Shown: positions 44,029 through 51,936, counted from the stretch's first letter. The stretch is 64,000 nt of DNA from Prosthecomicrobium pneumaticum (GCF_014199915.1 NZ_JACHOO010000002.1:62001-126000), one strand, 5' to 3'. The notes: generated from the letters alone by a model not told the origin. Program-made: numbers and translations.

Positions 44029-45603
44029 TCATCCGAACAGGCCCTGGACATACCAGCGCGGCGCCGCCGTCTCGCGGCCGTAGATGCCGTCGCGATAGAG
44101 CCAGAAGCGGCGGCCGTCCTGATCCTCGACGCGGAAATAGTCGCGCGTCGGCAGCCCCTCGGTGCTGCGCCACCATTCCATGGCGATGCGCTCCGGGCCC
44201 TCGGCCCGCATCACCCGGTGGACGGCGCGGCGCCAGACGAAGCGCACCGGCGGGCCGTCCGGTACCTCGGCGATCGCCTCGACCGGCTCCGGCCGCGAAA
44301 ACAGCCTGAGCGGCCGGCGCGGCGGCTCGCCCGGCTCGGCTGCGGTCGGCCAGCCGGGTGCGGCGGCGCTCCGCTGCGCCGGGGCGAGGCGTTCGGAGGC
44401 TTCCGGCACATGGCTGTCCTGCGGCAGGAAGCGCAGCACGCGGCGCGGCCCGAGCCGGGCGGCGAGCCGATCGGCGAGCGCGGCGACATCGCCCTCCTCC
44501 TGTTCGCGGCCGTCGAAGGTCGCGGGGGCCGGATCGAGCGGGTCGGCGCGCAGCGCGGCGAGCCGGATCAGGTCGAAGCCGAAGCCCGGATCGAGCGGGT
44601 CGGCGAGCGCTTCGAGCCGTTCGCGGAACAGCCGGTCGAGAAGGGCGGGATCGCGCGTCGGCCGGCCGGTCTCGACCGCGAGGCGGCGGACGGCGCCGTC
44701 GGCCCGGAAGAAGCTCGCCTCGACGCGCCGCGCCCCCTCGGCGCGCCGCTCCATCATGCCGGCGAGCGTCGCGGCGAGACCGGCGAGCGTATCGCGGATG
44801 ATGTCCTCGGTCGCCACCGGCTCGGCGAAACGGCGCTCGGCGGTATAATCGGGCACCGGCAGGCGCGGCGTGATCGGACGCTCGCCACGGCCGAGCGCCT
44901 CGTCGAGCCGGGCGAGCAGCCCGGCGCCGAAACGGGCGGCGAGTTCGTGCCGGGTCCGCTCCGCCACCGCGCCGATCGTCTTCAGCCCGGCGCGCGACAG
45001 GCCGCCGGCGGTCTCCGCATCGAGGCCGAGCGCGCCGACCGGCAGGCCGGCCACGGCCTCGGCCTCGCGTCCGGGGGCGGCGATCGTGCCGTCGGCGAAG
45101 GCGGCGAGCGCGCGGGCCGCGGCCGCGGTGCCGGCGAGCGCCGCCTGGACATGAAAGCCTTGCGCCGTGAGTCCTGCGCGGACCCGGTCGAGCAGCGGCC
45201 GCTCGCCGCCGGCGAGATGCGCCGCGCCGGTGACGTCGAGGAGAAGGCCGGACGGCGGATCGAGCGCGACGAGCGGGGTGAAGCGGTCGCACCAATCGGC
45301 GATCCGCTCGAGGAGCGCCGCATCGGCGGCCGGATCGGCCTCGACCACGGCGAGCACGGGATGGATGGCGCGCGCCGAGGCGAGCGCCATGCGGCGCGCC
45401 AGGCCCGCCGCCGTTGCGCGCTCGTCGAGCGCGACGATGCGCAGCGCATTGTCGATCCTGGCGACGGCGACGAGCGGGGCGTCAGCCGGCTGCCCGGCGG
45501 GCGAGCCCTTCCGCCGCACCCGGTCGATCGAGAGCAGCGGCAGGCGCAACGCGAGGATGCGCCGGCCGGCCGAGGGGGCGAGGCTCGCGAAAGAGGCGGT
45601 CAT
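44029..45603 (-). CDS. imuB: Y-family polymerase-like mutasome protein ImuB
   Basis: A 524-residue inactive relative of Y-family polymerases that bridges the beta clamp, ImuA and DnaE2. The N-terminus RRILALRLPLLSIDRVRR replaces the catalytic-aspartate motif of true DinB proteins, as in all ImuB. A little-finger-like region lies at about residues 225-350, and the C-terminal tail contains WRRAVHRVMRAEGPERIAMEWW and ends VQGLFG. Its start overlaps the end of imuA by 122 bases, so the two are coupled. Transcription starts from the LexA-box promoter before imuA. Confidence 0.94.
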   Translation of the reverse strand: MTASFASLAPSAGRRILALRLPLLSIDRVRRKGSPAGQPADAPLVAVARIDNALRIVALDERATAAGLARRMALASARAIHPVLAVVEADPAADAALLERIADWCDRFTPLVALDPPSGLLLDVTGAAHLAGGERPLLDRVRAGLTAQGFHVQAALAGTAAAARALAAFADGTIAAPGREAEAVAGLPVGALGLDAETAGGLSRAGLKTIGAVAERTRHELAARFGAGLLARLDEALGRGERPITPRLPVPDYTAERRFAEPVATEDIIRDTLAGLAATLAGMMERRAEGARRVEASFFRADGAVRRLAVETGRPTRDPALLDRLFRERLEALADPLDPGFGFDLIRLAALRADPLDPAPATFDGREQEEGDVAALADRLAARLGPRRVLRFLPQDSHVPEASERLAPAQRSAAAPGWPTAAEPGEPPRRPLRLFSRPEPVEAIAEVPDGPPVRFVWRRAVHRVMRAEGPERIAMEWWRSTEGLPTRDYFRVEDQDGRRFWLYRDGIYGRETAAPRWYVQGLFG

Positions 45604-46288
45604 CGGCGTTCCACTCCATGATCCAGGCGCCGGTCGCTCCGCGGCGGTTGCGGACCAGCTCCGCCGCGAAGACCGGCCGGCCGAAGGCTTCGCCGGGCGG
45701 CGAAGGCGCCGCGGCGACGACCCAGCGCGTTTCGGCCGCGCTCGGCTCGGGCGCCGCCGCGACCCGCAGCAGGAGCGCCGGCACCTCGGCCTTGGCCGCG
45801 GCGAGCGCCAGCCGGCGGGTCGCGGAAAGGTCGAGAAGCTTCGGCGCCCCCCAGGGCTCGATCACCACCGCGCCGAGCGCGGCACAGGCGAGCCCCTCCC
45901 CCGCCGCCTTCAGCGCGGCCACGGCGTCCGGGGTGCGGACGAAGAGCAGCCGTTCCGGCGCGAGGCCGATCGCGGCGAGGCCGTTGCCGGAGAGGTCGCC
46001 CCCCTCGACCGCGACGAAATCCTGGCCGATCCACAGCACCGTCCGCTCTCCCGAGAGACGCTGCGTCAGGCCGGCGGCGAAGGCGGTCGCCGTCGCGGCA
46101 TCGGCGGGGGTGCGCGAAAACACCTCGTGCAGCGCCCCCCGGACGAGGCCGCCGCCGAGCAGGCCATCGACCCGACCGTCGCCGAGCGGAACCGGCGCGC
46201 CGGCCGCCGCCGTCTCGACGAGGGGCCCCCTCTCGATCCGGCCGATCGCCTGCCGCAGCGCGGCGAGTGTGGTTGGTCCGGCGCACAT
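45482..46288 (-). CDS. imuA: SOS mutasome protein ImuA
   Basis: A 268-residue RecA-like protein of the damage-inducible mutasome. The core includes LGGGLVRGALHEVFSRTPADAATATAFAAGL, VLWIGQDFVAVEGGDLSGNGLAAIGLAPERLLFV and a late EWNADDRLFREPR motif. In this type the Walker A motif is degenerate. The ATG at 46288 lies 13 bases from a perfect LexA box (46302-46316), so it is repressed by LexA until DNA damage. The 122-base overlap with imuB is longer than usual; a later ImuB start is conceivable. Confidence 0.92.
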   Translation of the reverse strand: MCAGPTTLAALRQAIGRIERGPLVETAAAGAPVPLGDGRVDGLLGGGLVRGALHEVFSRTPADAATATAFAAGLTQRLSGERTVLWIGQDFVAVEGGDLSGNGLAAIGLAPERLLFVRTPDAVAALKAAGEGLACAALGAVVIEPWGAPKLLDLSATRRLALAAAKAEVPALLLRVAAAPEPSAAETRWVVAAAPSPPGEAFGRPVFAAELVRNRRGATGAWIMEWNADDRLFREPRPLGRPAHPRVAPAAALDRPGAAEGLARRAAG

Positions 46289-46301
46289 CGTTCTCGTGTT
46301 T

Positions 46302-46316
46302 GTTCCTGTTATGTTC
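46302..46316 (-). promoter_or_regulatory. LexA (SOS) box of imuA-imuB
   Basis: GTTC-N7-GTTC on the plus strand (GAAC-N7-GAAC on the coding strand), the exact alphaproteobacterial LexA operator, 13 bases before the imuA start. The surroundings are AT-rich (TTTG ... CTAGTATG). Confidence 0.8.
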
Positions 46317-46436
46317 TAGTATGATCGGCGCCGGGACCGAGTCAAGGCGGCGCCGAGGCCCGTCAACAGGCGGCACAGACTGTATGGACATTGTAAATAC
46401 GGAGCCTATCTTCGGGCTTCTCCCCTGGAGCGCGCC

Positions 46437-46742
46437 ATGACGAAGCCCTCGCCTCAGAAGCCCCCCCGAAGCGCAGCGCGCAGGGCCGCGACGATCAATC
46501 TGCGCCTGCCCGAGACGGTGAAGGCCCTGATCGACGCCGCCGCGGAGGCGAGCGGAAAGAGCCGGACCGAATTCGTTCTCGACAGCGCACAGAGCCGGGC
46601 GATCGACGTTCTGCTCGACCGGCGCTTGATGATGCTCGACGGGGCGCAATGGGACGCCTTCCAGAACGCCCTCGACGATCCCCCCGCCCCCGCCCCGCGT
46701 CTCGAACGGCTGATGCGAGAAAAGGCGCCTTGGGACAGGTGA
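46437..46742 (+). CDS. DUF1778 antitoxin (TacA-like)
   Basis: A 101-residue antitoxin with an N-terminal ribbon-helix-helix (RRAATINLRLPETVKALIDAAAEASGKSRTEFVLDSA) and a C-terminal arm (AQWDAFQNALDDPPAPAPRLERLMREK) that wraps the toxin. DUF1778 proteins pair with GNAT toxins that acetylate charged tRNA, and the next gene, 3 bases downstream, is such a GNAT. It probably represses its own promoter: an AT-rich GTATGGACATTGTAAATAC stretch lies about 35-55 bases before the start. It is divergent from imuA, 148 bases between. Confidence 0.9.
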   Translation: MTKPSPQKPPRSAARRAATINLRLPETVKALIDAAAEASGKSRTEFVLDSAQSRAIDVLLDRRLMMLDGAQWDAFQNALDDPPAPAPRLERLMREKAPWDR

Positions 46743-46745
46743 GCC

Positions 46746-47252
46746 ATGGCCACGGAGGAAACCGGGCCCGGACGACCGACGCCCCTCCTGCCGACCCACG
46801 ACAGTTCGGCTTTTTCCTGCGGCCATCCGAGCCTCGACGACTGGCTGAAGACGAGCGCGCTGCGCTCCGAGGGACGGACTTCGCGCACCTATGTCGTCTG
46901 CGAAGGCAACATCGTGGTCGGCTATTACGCCCTCGCCACCGGGGCGGTCGCCCATCTCGGCGCCCCCGGCCGGCTGCGCCGCAACGCGCCCGATCCCGTG
47001 CCGGTCGTGCTGATCGGCCGCCTCGCCGTCAGCCGGTCCCATGCCGGCCGCGGCATCGGCGCCGGCCTGCTGCGCGACGCGCTTCTGCGTACCCTCGAAG
47101 TCGGCCGCACGGTCGGCTGCCGCGCCGTGCTCGTCCACCCGATCGATGCCGATGCGGGCCGCTTCTATGCGCGGTTCGGCTTCCTTCCCTTCCCCGCCGG
47201 CCCGGACACCCTGTTCCTGCCGCTCGAAACCGTGGAGGCCGCTCTCGGCTGA
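46746..47252 (+). CDS. GNAT-family toxin (TacT-like tRNA acetyltransferase)
   Basis: A 168-residue GCN5-type acetyltransferase: SAFSCGHPSLDDWLKTSALRSE near the N-terminus, the acetyl-CoA loop SHAGRGIGAGLLRDAL, and the catalytic Tyr in RFYARFGFLPFP. Together with the DUF1778 gene before it this is a type II toxin-antitoxin pair; toxins of this kind acetylate the amino group of aminoacyl-tRNA and stop translation. All sites look intact. An orphan LexA box follows 30 bases after its stop. Confidence 0.88.
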   Translation: MATEETGPGRPTPLLPTHDSSAFSCGHPSLDDWLKTSALRSEGRTSRTYVVCEGNIVVGYYALATGAVAHLGAPGRLRRNAPDPVPVVLIGRLAVSRSHAGRGIGAGLLRDALLRTLEVGRTVGCRAVLVHPIDADAGRFYARFGFLPFPAGPDTLFLPLETVEAALG

Positions 47253-47282
47253 GCGGCTTTTCTCCTGTTTTACCCCCGACTT

Positions 47283-47297
47283 GAACAAACAGCGAAC
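47283..47297. promoter_or_regulatory. Second LexA (SOS) box, between tacT-like and relE genes
   Basis: GAAC-N7-GAAC (spacer AAACAGC), an exact LexA operator, 132 bases before the relE start. No minus-strand gene starts here, so it most likely serves the plus-strand genes relE, its antitoxin and possibly the repair genes beyond. Confidence 0.65.
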
Positions 47298-47401
47298 AAG
47301 AACTGAGCCTGACATTCGCATCTCATCGCCTCGCGTGCATTGCGACCAGCCGCGCACGCCCAACGGAGAGCGGCCCCTTTCCCCGCATCGGACCAGAGAA
47401 T

Positions 47402-47416
47402 ATAGCTGAACGCTAT
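47402..47416. promoter_or_regulatory. Inverted repeat ATAGC-N5-GCTAT before relE
   Basis: A perfect 5-bp inverted repeat ending 12 bases before the GTG start of the toxin gene; typical place for an operator bound by the XRE antitoxin. Confidence 0.4.
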
Positions 47417-47428
47417 GGAGCCGGGGCT

Positions 47429-47683
47429 GTGAAGCAGGTCGTCTATTCCAAGGCTGCCCTTCATGTCCTGCAAAGGGATGCCTCGGAATATAGCGGAGCG
47501 CATTCGCGCCAAGGTGGAGCAATATGCACGGGACCCGCAGTCGCTCGGAACAATGTCCGGGCCTTGCAAGGGGAGTCCGGCCATCTCCGGCTCCGCGTCG
47601 GCGACTGGCGCATCATCTTCACAGAGGATGGCCGCGTCGTCGCCATCATCCGCATATCGCCGCGCGGCTCGGCCTATGAGTGA
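47429..47683 (+). pseudogene. RelE/ParE-family toxin gene with two compensating frameshifts
   Basis: The open frame gives 84 residues from a GTG: MKQVVYSKAALHVLQR at the start and NNVRALQGESGHLRLRVGD onwards at the end are clearly RelE-like, but 24 residues between them are nonsense (DASEYSGAHSRQGG...). In the +1 frame the same DNA (about 47478-47549) encodes a normal RelE middle (MPRNIAERIRAK..., then VEQYARDPQS). A one-base gain in the run AAAGGG (47472-47477) and a one-base loss in GGAAC (47547-47551, expected GGAAAC) explain this. Reading frame and C-terminus are kept. The toxin has probably lost activity, since the replaced part forms the helical half of the fold. Sequencing error is the alternative. 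Confidence 0.75.
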
Positions 47684-47689
47684 CCCGTC

Positions 47690-48061
47690 ATGACCGTTCA
47701 GATCATCATCTCTCCCGCCGGCGAGCGTCTCGTCGTCATCCCGGAAGGGGAATATGAGCGCCTCGTCGAGGCCGCCGAGGATCTGGCGGACCTTCGGGCG
47801 GTAAGAGAATTCGAAAAGCGCCTCGCGGCCGGCGACGAGGAACTCGTTTCCTCGGAAACGGTCGATCGTCTCCTCCGAGGCGAGAACAGGATCCGCGTCT
47901 GGCGCGAGAGCCGCGGCCTTGCCGCCGGAGCGCTCGCCAAGGCGGCCGGCATCACCCAAGCCTATCTCTCGCAGCTCGAGGCCGGCAAGCGGGACGGCAG
48001 CGTCGACGTCCTGAAGCGGATCGCCCTCGCTCTACGCCTCTCCCTCGGCGACATCGCCTGA
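47690..48061 (+). CDS. XRE-family antitoxin of the RelE pair
   Basis: A 123-residue protein. Residues 1-60 are a toxin-binding arm (VQIIISPAGERLVVIPEGEYERLVEAAEDLADLRAV-type strand and helix) and residues 68-123 a Cro/CI-type HTH (GALAKAAGITQAYLSQLEAGKRDGS). It starts 6 bases after the RelE stop; toxin first, antitoxin second, as in HigBA-like pairs. The gene itself looks intact although the toxin is damaged, which fits an antitoxin that remains useful as a regulator or as protection against related toxins (inference). Confidence 0.88.
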   Translation: MTVQIIISPAGERLVVIPEGEYERLVEAAEDLADLRAVREFEKRLAAGDEELVSSETVDRLLRGENRIRVWRESRGLAAGALAKAAGITQAYLSQLEAGKRDGSVDVLKRIALALRLSLGDIA

Positions 48062-48136
48062 AACTTTTGCTCCCGTCGCCCTTGAAGGAAACGAAAGGGG
48101 AACAATAATAGGAAGCCGACCTCCGCATGGCTTCCC

Positions 48137-49366
48137 ATGGACCTCCGCCGCAAGCTCGAAATCCTCGCCGACGCCGCCAAATACGATGCCTCCTGCGCCT
48201 CGAGCGGGACGGAGAAGCGGGATTCCCGCAAGGGCGGCATCGGCTCCACCGAAGGCATGGGCATCTGCCATTCCTATGCGCCGGACGGCCGTTGCATCTC
48301 GCTGCTCAAGGTGCTGCTCACCAATGCCTGCGCCTATGACTGCCTCTATTGCGTCAACCGTGCCTCGTCGAACGTGCCGCGCGCCCGCTTCACGGTCGAA
48401 GAGGTCGTCGGGCTGACGCTCGATTTCTACCGCCGCAACTACATCGAGGGCCTGTTCCTCTCCTCCGGCATCATCCGCAGCGCCGACTATACGATGGGCG
48501 AACTGGTCCGCGTCGCTCGTACGCTGCGGCGCGAGCACGGCTTCCGCGGCTATATCCATCTGAAGACCATTCCCGAGGCCGACCCGGCGCTGATCGAGGA
48601 GGCCGGGCTCCATGCCGACCGGCTGTCGATCAATGTCGAACTGCCCGTCGAGACGAGCCTCAGGACCTTCGCGCCCGAGAAGAGCGGCGCCGTCATCCGC
48701 CGTTCGATGGCGCGGCTGCGGCTGAAGCTCGACGCCGCGGCCGAGGAGAAGCCCGGCCGTCATCGCCCGCCCCGCTTCGCCCCGGCCGGCCAGAGCACGC
48801 AGATGATCGTCGGCGCCGACGGCACCAACGACCGCACCCTCCTCGATGCCGCCGCCGGCCTCTATGGCAGCTACCGGTTGAAGCGGGTCTATTACTCGGC
48901 CTTCAGCCCGATCCCCGATGCCTCGCGCGCGCTGCCGCCGGCCGCGCCGCCGCTCGAGCGCGAACACCGGCTCTATCAGGCCGACTGGCTGCTCCGCTTC
49001 TACGGCTTCACGGTCGAGGAGATCGCCGGCGCGGGCGACGGCATGCTGCCGCTCGACATCGACCCCAAGCTCGCCTGGGCGCTGCGCAACCGCGACCGCT
49101 TCCCCGTCGATCTCAACCGCGCCGATCGCGAATTGCTGCTGCGCGTGCCCGGGCTCGGCAAGAAGGCGGTCGACAGCATCCTCGCCGCACGCCGCAGCCG
49201 CACCATCCGCTTCGACGATCTCGCCCGACTGCGCGTGCCGCTGAAGAAGGCGGCGCCCTTCATCCTCCTTTCCGACCATCGGCCGGCGGCGCATCTGCTC
49301 GAGTCCGAGACGCTCAGGGCACGCCTCGCGCCGCCGCCGGCGCAGCTTTCCTTCGGCTTTCCCTGA
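48137..49366 (+). CDS. Radical SAM protein, putative DNA modification/repair
   Basis: A 409-residue enzyme of the family annotated as putative DNA modification/repair radical SAM protein. The CX3CX2C cluster is Cys65, Cys69, Cys72 (NACAYDCLYCVNR). Extra conserved cysteines lie before it (Cys20, Cys44, Cys53). The C-terminal part has a helix-hairpin-helix (LNRADRELLLRVPGLGKKAVDSIL), which points to nucleic-acid binding. Its stop overlaps the start of the next gene (TGATG); that pairing with a UdgX fusion is conserved in many bacteria. Reaction unknown. An imperfect LexA-like element (AAAC-N7-GAAC, 48089) lies upstream. Confidence 0.9.
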   Translation: MDLRRKLEILADAAKYDASCASSGTEKRDSRKGGIGSTEGMGICHSYAPDGRCISLLKVLLTNACAYDCLYCVNRASSNVPRARFTVEEVVGLTLDFYRRNYIEGLFLSSGIIRSADYTMGELVRVARTLRREHGFRGYIHLKTIPEADPALIEEAGLHADRLSINVELPVETSLRTFAPEKSGAVIRRSMARLRLKLDAAAEEKPGRHRPPRFAPAGQSTQMIVGADGTNDRTLLDAAAGLYGSYRLKRVYYSAFSPIPDASRALPPAAPPLEREHRLYQADWLLRFYGFTVEEIAGAGDGMLPLDIDPKLAWALRNRDRFPVDLNRADRELLLRVPGLGKKAVDSILAARRSRTIRFDDLARLRVPLKKAAPFILLSDHRPAAHLLESETLRARLAPPPAQLSFGFP

Positions 49367-50823
49367 TGCGCCGCGTAGGGCTCGCCGGCGAGACCGATTT
49401 CGCCGGCTGGCGGAAGGCGGCGCGCGCGCTCGCCCTCGCCGGCGTGCCGGCCGAGGCGGTGAGCTGGGAGGTGGCGGGCGGCGCGGCCGGCCTCTTCGGC
49501 GGAGACGAGGAAGCCCTCCCGGCGAAGGCGGAGGCGCCGGCCTTCACGGTGCCGCGCGCCTTCATGGAACTCGCCGAAAGCGCCATCCTGCACCGCGATC
49601 CGGAGCGTTTCGCGCTTCTCTATGCGCTGCTCCTGCGCGTGCTGGCCGAGCCGGGCCTCGTCGGCGTCGCGGTCGATCCGCTCGTCGCCCGCATCCGGGC
49701 CTTCGAGAAGGCGGTGCGGCGCGACATCCACAAGACGCACGCCTTCGTCCGCTTCCGCCGCATCGGGACCGAGCCGGGCGAGCGCTTCGTCGCCTGGTTC
49801 GAGCCGTCGCACCATACGCTCGAAGCCTCCGCCCCCTTCTTCGTGCGGCGCTTCGCGGCGATGCACTGGTCGATCCTGACGCCCGAGCGAAGCGCCCATT
49901 GGGACGGCGAGACGCTCCGTTTCGGCCCCGGAGCGGACCGCGCTGCCGCCCCGTCCGACGATGCGCTCGAAGAACTGTGGCGGCGCTATTACGCGGCGAT
50001 CTTCAATCCCGCCCGGCTCAAGGTGGCGGCGATGCGGGCCGAGATGCCGAAGAAATATTGGCGGAACCTGCCCGAGGCGCCGCTCATTCTCCCGCTGATC
50101 GCCGACGCGCAGCGAAGGACCGGCGCCATGATCGCCCATGCCGAGACCGAGCCGAAGCCGAACCGCATGCGGGCCGCGAAGCCGCGCGACGCCGCGCAGG
50201 AAGCGGGGCTCGCCGAGACCGAGCTCGCCGCCGTCCGCCGCGATGCGGCAGGCTGCGAAGCCTGCCCGCTCTATCGGAACGCCACCCAGACGGTGTTCGG
50301 CGAGGGTCCGGAGACGGCGGAGATCCTGTTCGTCGGCGAGCAGCCGGGCGACAAGGAGGATCTCGCCGGCCGGCCCTTTGTCGGACCGGCCGGCCAGCTC
50401 TTCGACCGCGCCCTCGCCGAAGCGGGCATCGACCGGGCGAAGGTCTACGTCACCAATGCGGTCAAGCATTTCAAATTCGAGCCGCGCGGCAAGATCCGGC
50501 TGCACATGAAGCCGAACGGCGCCGAGATCGCCGCCTGCCGGCCGTGGTACGAGAAGGAGAAGGCGCTCGTCCGACCGAAGCTCGTCGTCGCCATGGGCGC
50601 GACCGCCGCCCAGGCGGTGTTCGGCAGGGCGATGCCGGTCGGCCGCAATCGCGGCCGCGTCGTGCCGCTCGACGCGGAAGCGCAGGCCTATCTGACCGTC
50701 CACCCCTCCTATCTGCTGCGGCTGCCCGATGCCGATGCCAAGGCGCGGGAATACGAGCGCTTCGTCGCCGAATTGAAGGAGATCGCCGATCTCCTGCCGG
50801 CGGCGCGCCGCAGCGCGGCCTGA
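49366..50823 (+). CDS. UdgX-type uracil-DNA-binding protein fused to a SAM-associated repair domain
   Basis: A 485-residue fusion. Residues 1-255 match the DUF4130-like domain that accompanies the radical SAM partner (RDIHKTHAFVRFRRIG, MPKKYWRNLPEA). Residues 290-475 are a UdgX-type uracil-DNA glycosylase fold: GEQPGDKEDLAGRPFVGPAG is the active-site loop, and the KRRIH-type insert reads KIRLH, with His380 kept; in mycobacterial UdgX this His forms a covalent bond with the abasic sugar. Cys297, Cys300 and Cys391 are candidate Fe-S ligands; I do not see a fourth. The ATG is coupled to the radical SAM stop. Role: trapping uracil in DNA, probably with the radical SAM enzyme. Confidence 0.9.
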   Translation: MRRVGLAGETDFAGWRKAARALALAGVPAEAVSWEVAGGAAGLFGGDEEALPAKAEAPAFTVPRAFMELAESAILHRDPERFALLYALLLRVLAEPGLVGVAVDPLVARIRAFEKAVRRDIHKTHAFVRFRRIGTEPGERFVAWFEPSHHTLEASAPFFVRRFAAMHWSILTPERSAHWDGETLRFGPGADRAAAPSDDALEELWRRYYAAIFNPARLKVAAMRAEMPKKYWRNLPEAPLILPLIADAQRRTGAMIAHAETEPKPNRMRAAKPRDAAQEAGLAETELAAVRRDAAGCEACPLYRNATQTVFGEGPETAEILFVGEQPGDKEDLAGRPFVGPAGQLFDRALAEAGIDRAKVYVTNAVKHFKFEPRGKIRLHMKPNGAEIAACRPWYEKEKALVRPKLVVAMGATAAQAVFGRAMPVGRNRGRVVPLDAEAQAYLTVHPSYLLRLPDADAKAREYERFVAELKEIADLLPAARRSAA

Positions 50824-50831
50824 GGCGGCCG

Positions 50832-51905
50832 ATGCGCGCCGATCATCCCGTCCCCGCCGGCGGCGGCGCGCTGCCGGCCGTCGCCTATGTCAGCGACGCT
50901 CTGCCCGGCATCAGGCGCCGGCGCGTCGGTCGCGGCTTCGCCTATTACGACGCCGAGGGCCGGCTGATCCGCGATGCCGCCGAGATCCGTCGCATCCGCG
51001 CCCTCGCCATTCCGCCGGCCTGGACGGAGGTGTGGATCTGCCCGAGCGCCGACGGCCATATCCAGGCGACGGGCCGCGACGCCCGCGGCCGCAAGCAATA
51101 TCGCTATCATGCGCGCTTCCGCGAGAGCCGCGACAGCAACAAATACGCCCATATCCTCGATTTCGCCGCCGCCCTGCCCGCCTTGCGCGCCCGGGTGAAG
51201 ACGGCGATGAGCGCGCGCGGGCTCGGCCGCGACAAGGTGATCGCCACCGTCGTGCACCTTCTCGACACCACGCTGGTGCGCGTCGGCAACCGCGATTATG
51301 CCCGCGCCAACAAGAGCTTCGGGCTGACCACACTGCGCAGCCGCCACGTCGCGGTGGAAGGCTCGACGCTGCGCTTCGATTTCAAGGGCAAGAGCGGCAA
51401 GATCTGGCGGCTGAAACTGTGGGATCGCCGCGTCGCCAACATCGTCCGGGCCTGCCAGGATCTGCCGGGGCAGGACCTCTTCCGCTATCTCGACGAGGAA
51501 GGCGCACCGCACAGCGTCACCTCGGGCGATGTCAACGCCTGGCTGCGCGAGGCGACCGGCGCGGAGATCACCGCCAAGGATTTTCGCACCTGGGCGGGCA
51601 CGGTGCTCGCCTGCATGGCTTTCGCCGAACTGTCCGCCGAGGCGGAGCACAAGCCGACCAGGAAGAACCTCGCCCGCGCCATCGCCGCGGTGGCGGCGAA
51701 GCTCGGCAACACGCCGGCGATCTGCCGCAAATGCTATGTCCATCCGGAAGTGATGGAGGCCTATCTCGGCGGCACGCCGCCCTTCACGCTCGAGGCGATC
51801 GCCGCGGCGGTGGACGGCGACCTGCCACCCGAGGAGGCGGCCGCCCTCGCCTTCCTGAAGAAGCGGCTGCGACGCACGGCGACCAGCCGCCGCGCGGCCG
51901 CATAG
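50832..51905 (+). CDS. DNA topoisomerase IB (poxvirus-like)
   Basis: A 357-residue type IB topoisomerase that relaxes supercoils by a 3'-phosphotyrosine link. Seen are the N-terminal domain (YYDAEGRLIRDAAEIRRIRALAIPPAW), the catalytic Arg region (RVGNRDYARANKSFGLTTLRSRH), FRTWAGTVLA, and nucleophile Tyr302 in ICRKCYVHPEV. Length and order are normal for bacterial TopIB. It starts 8 bases after the UdgX stop and is probably the last gene of that operon, which places it with DNA repair functions. The next gene is on the other strand. Confidence 0.93.
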   Translation: MRADHPVPAGGGALPAVAYVSDALPGIRRRRVGRGFAYYDAEGRLIRDAAEIRRIRALAIPPAWTEVWICPSADGHIQATGRDARGRKQYRYHARFRESRDSNKYAHILDFAAALPALRARVKTAMSARGLGRDKVIATVVHLLDTTLVRVGNRDYARANKSFGLTTLRSRHVAVEGSTLRFDFKGKSGKIWRLKLWDRRVANIVRACQDLPGQDLFRYLDEEGAPHSVTSGDVNAWLREATGAEITAKDFRTWAGTVLACMAFAELSAEAEHKPTRKNLARAIAAVAAKLGNTPAICRKCYVHPEVMEAYLGGTPPFTLEAIAAAVDGDLPPEEAAALAFLKKRLRRTATSRRAAA

Positions 51906-51936
51906 CGCCCGCCGGGTCCGGGCGCGTCGGGGTCCG

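Noticed and set aside
48089-48103. AAAC-N7-GAAC as LexA box of the radical SAM operon
   Set aside because: One mismatch in a half-site that tolerates little change; kept only as a remark, not as a feature.
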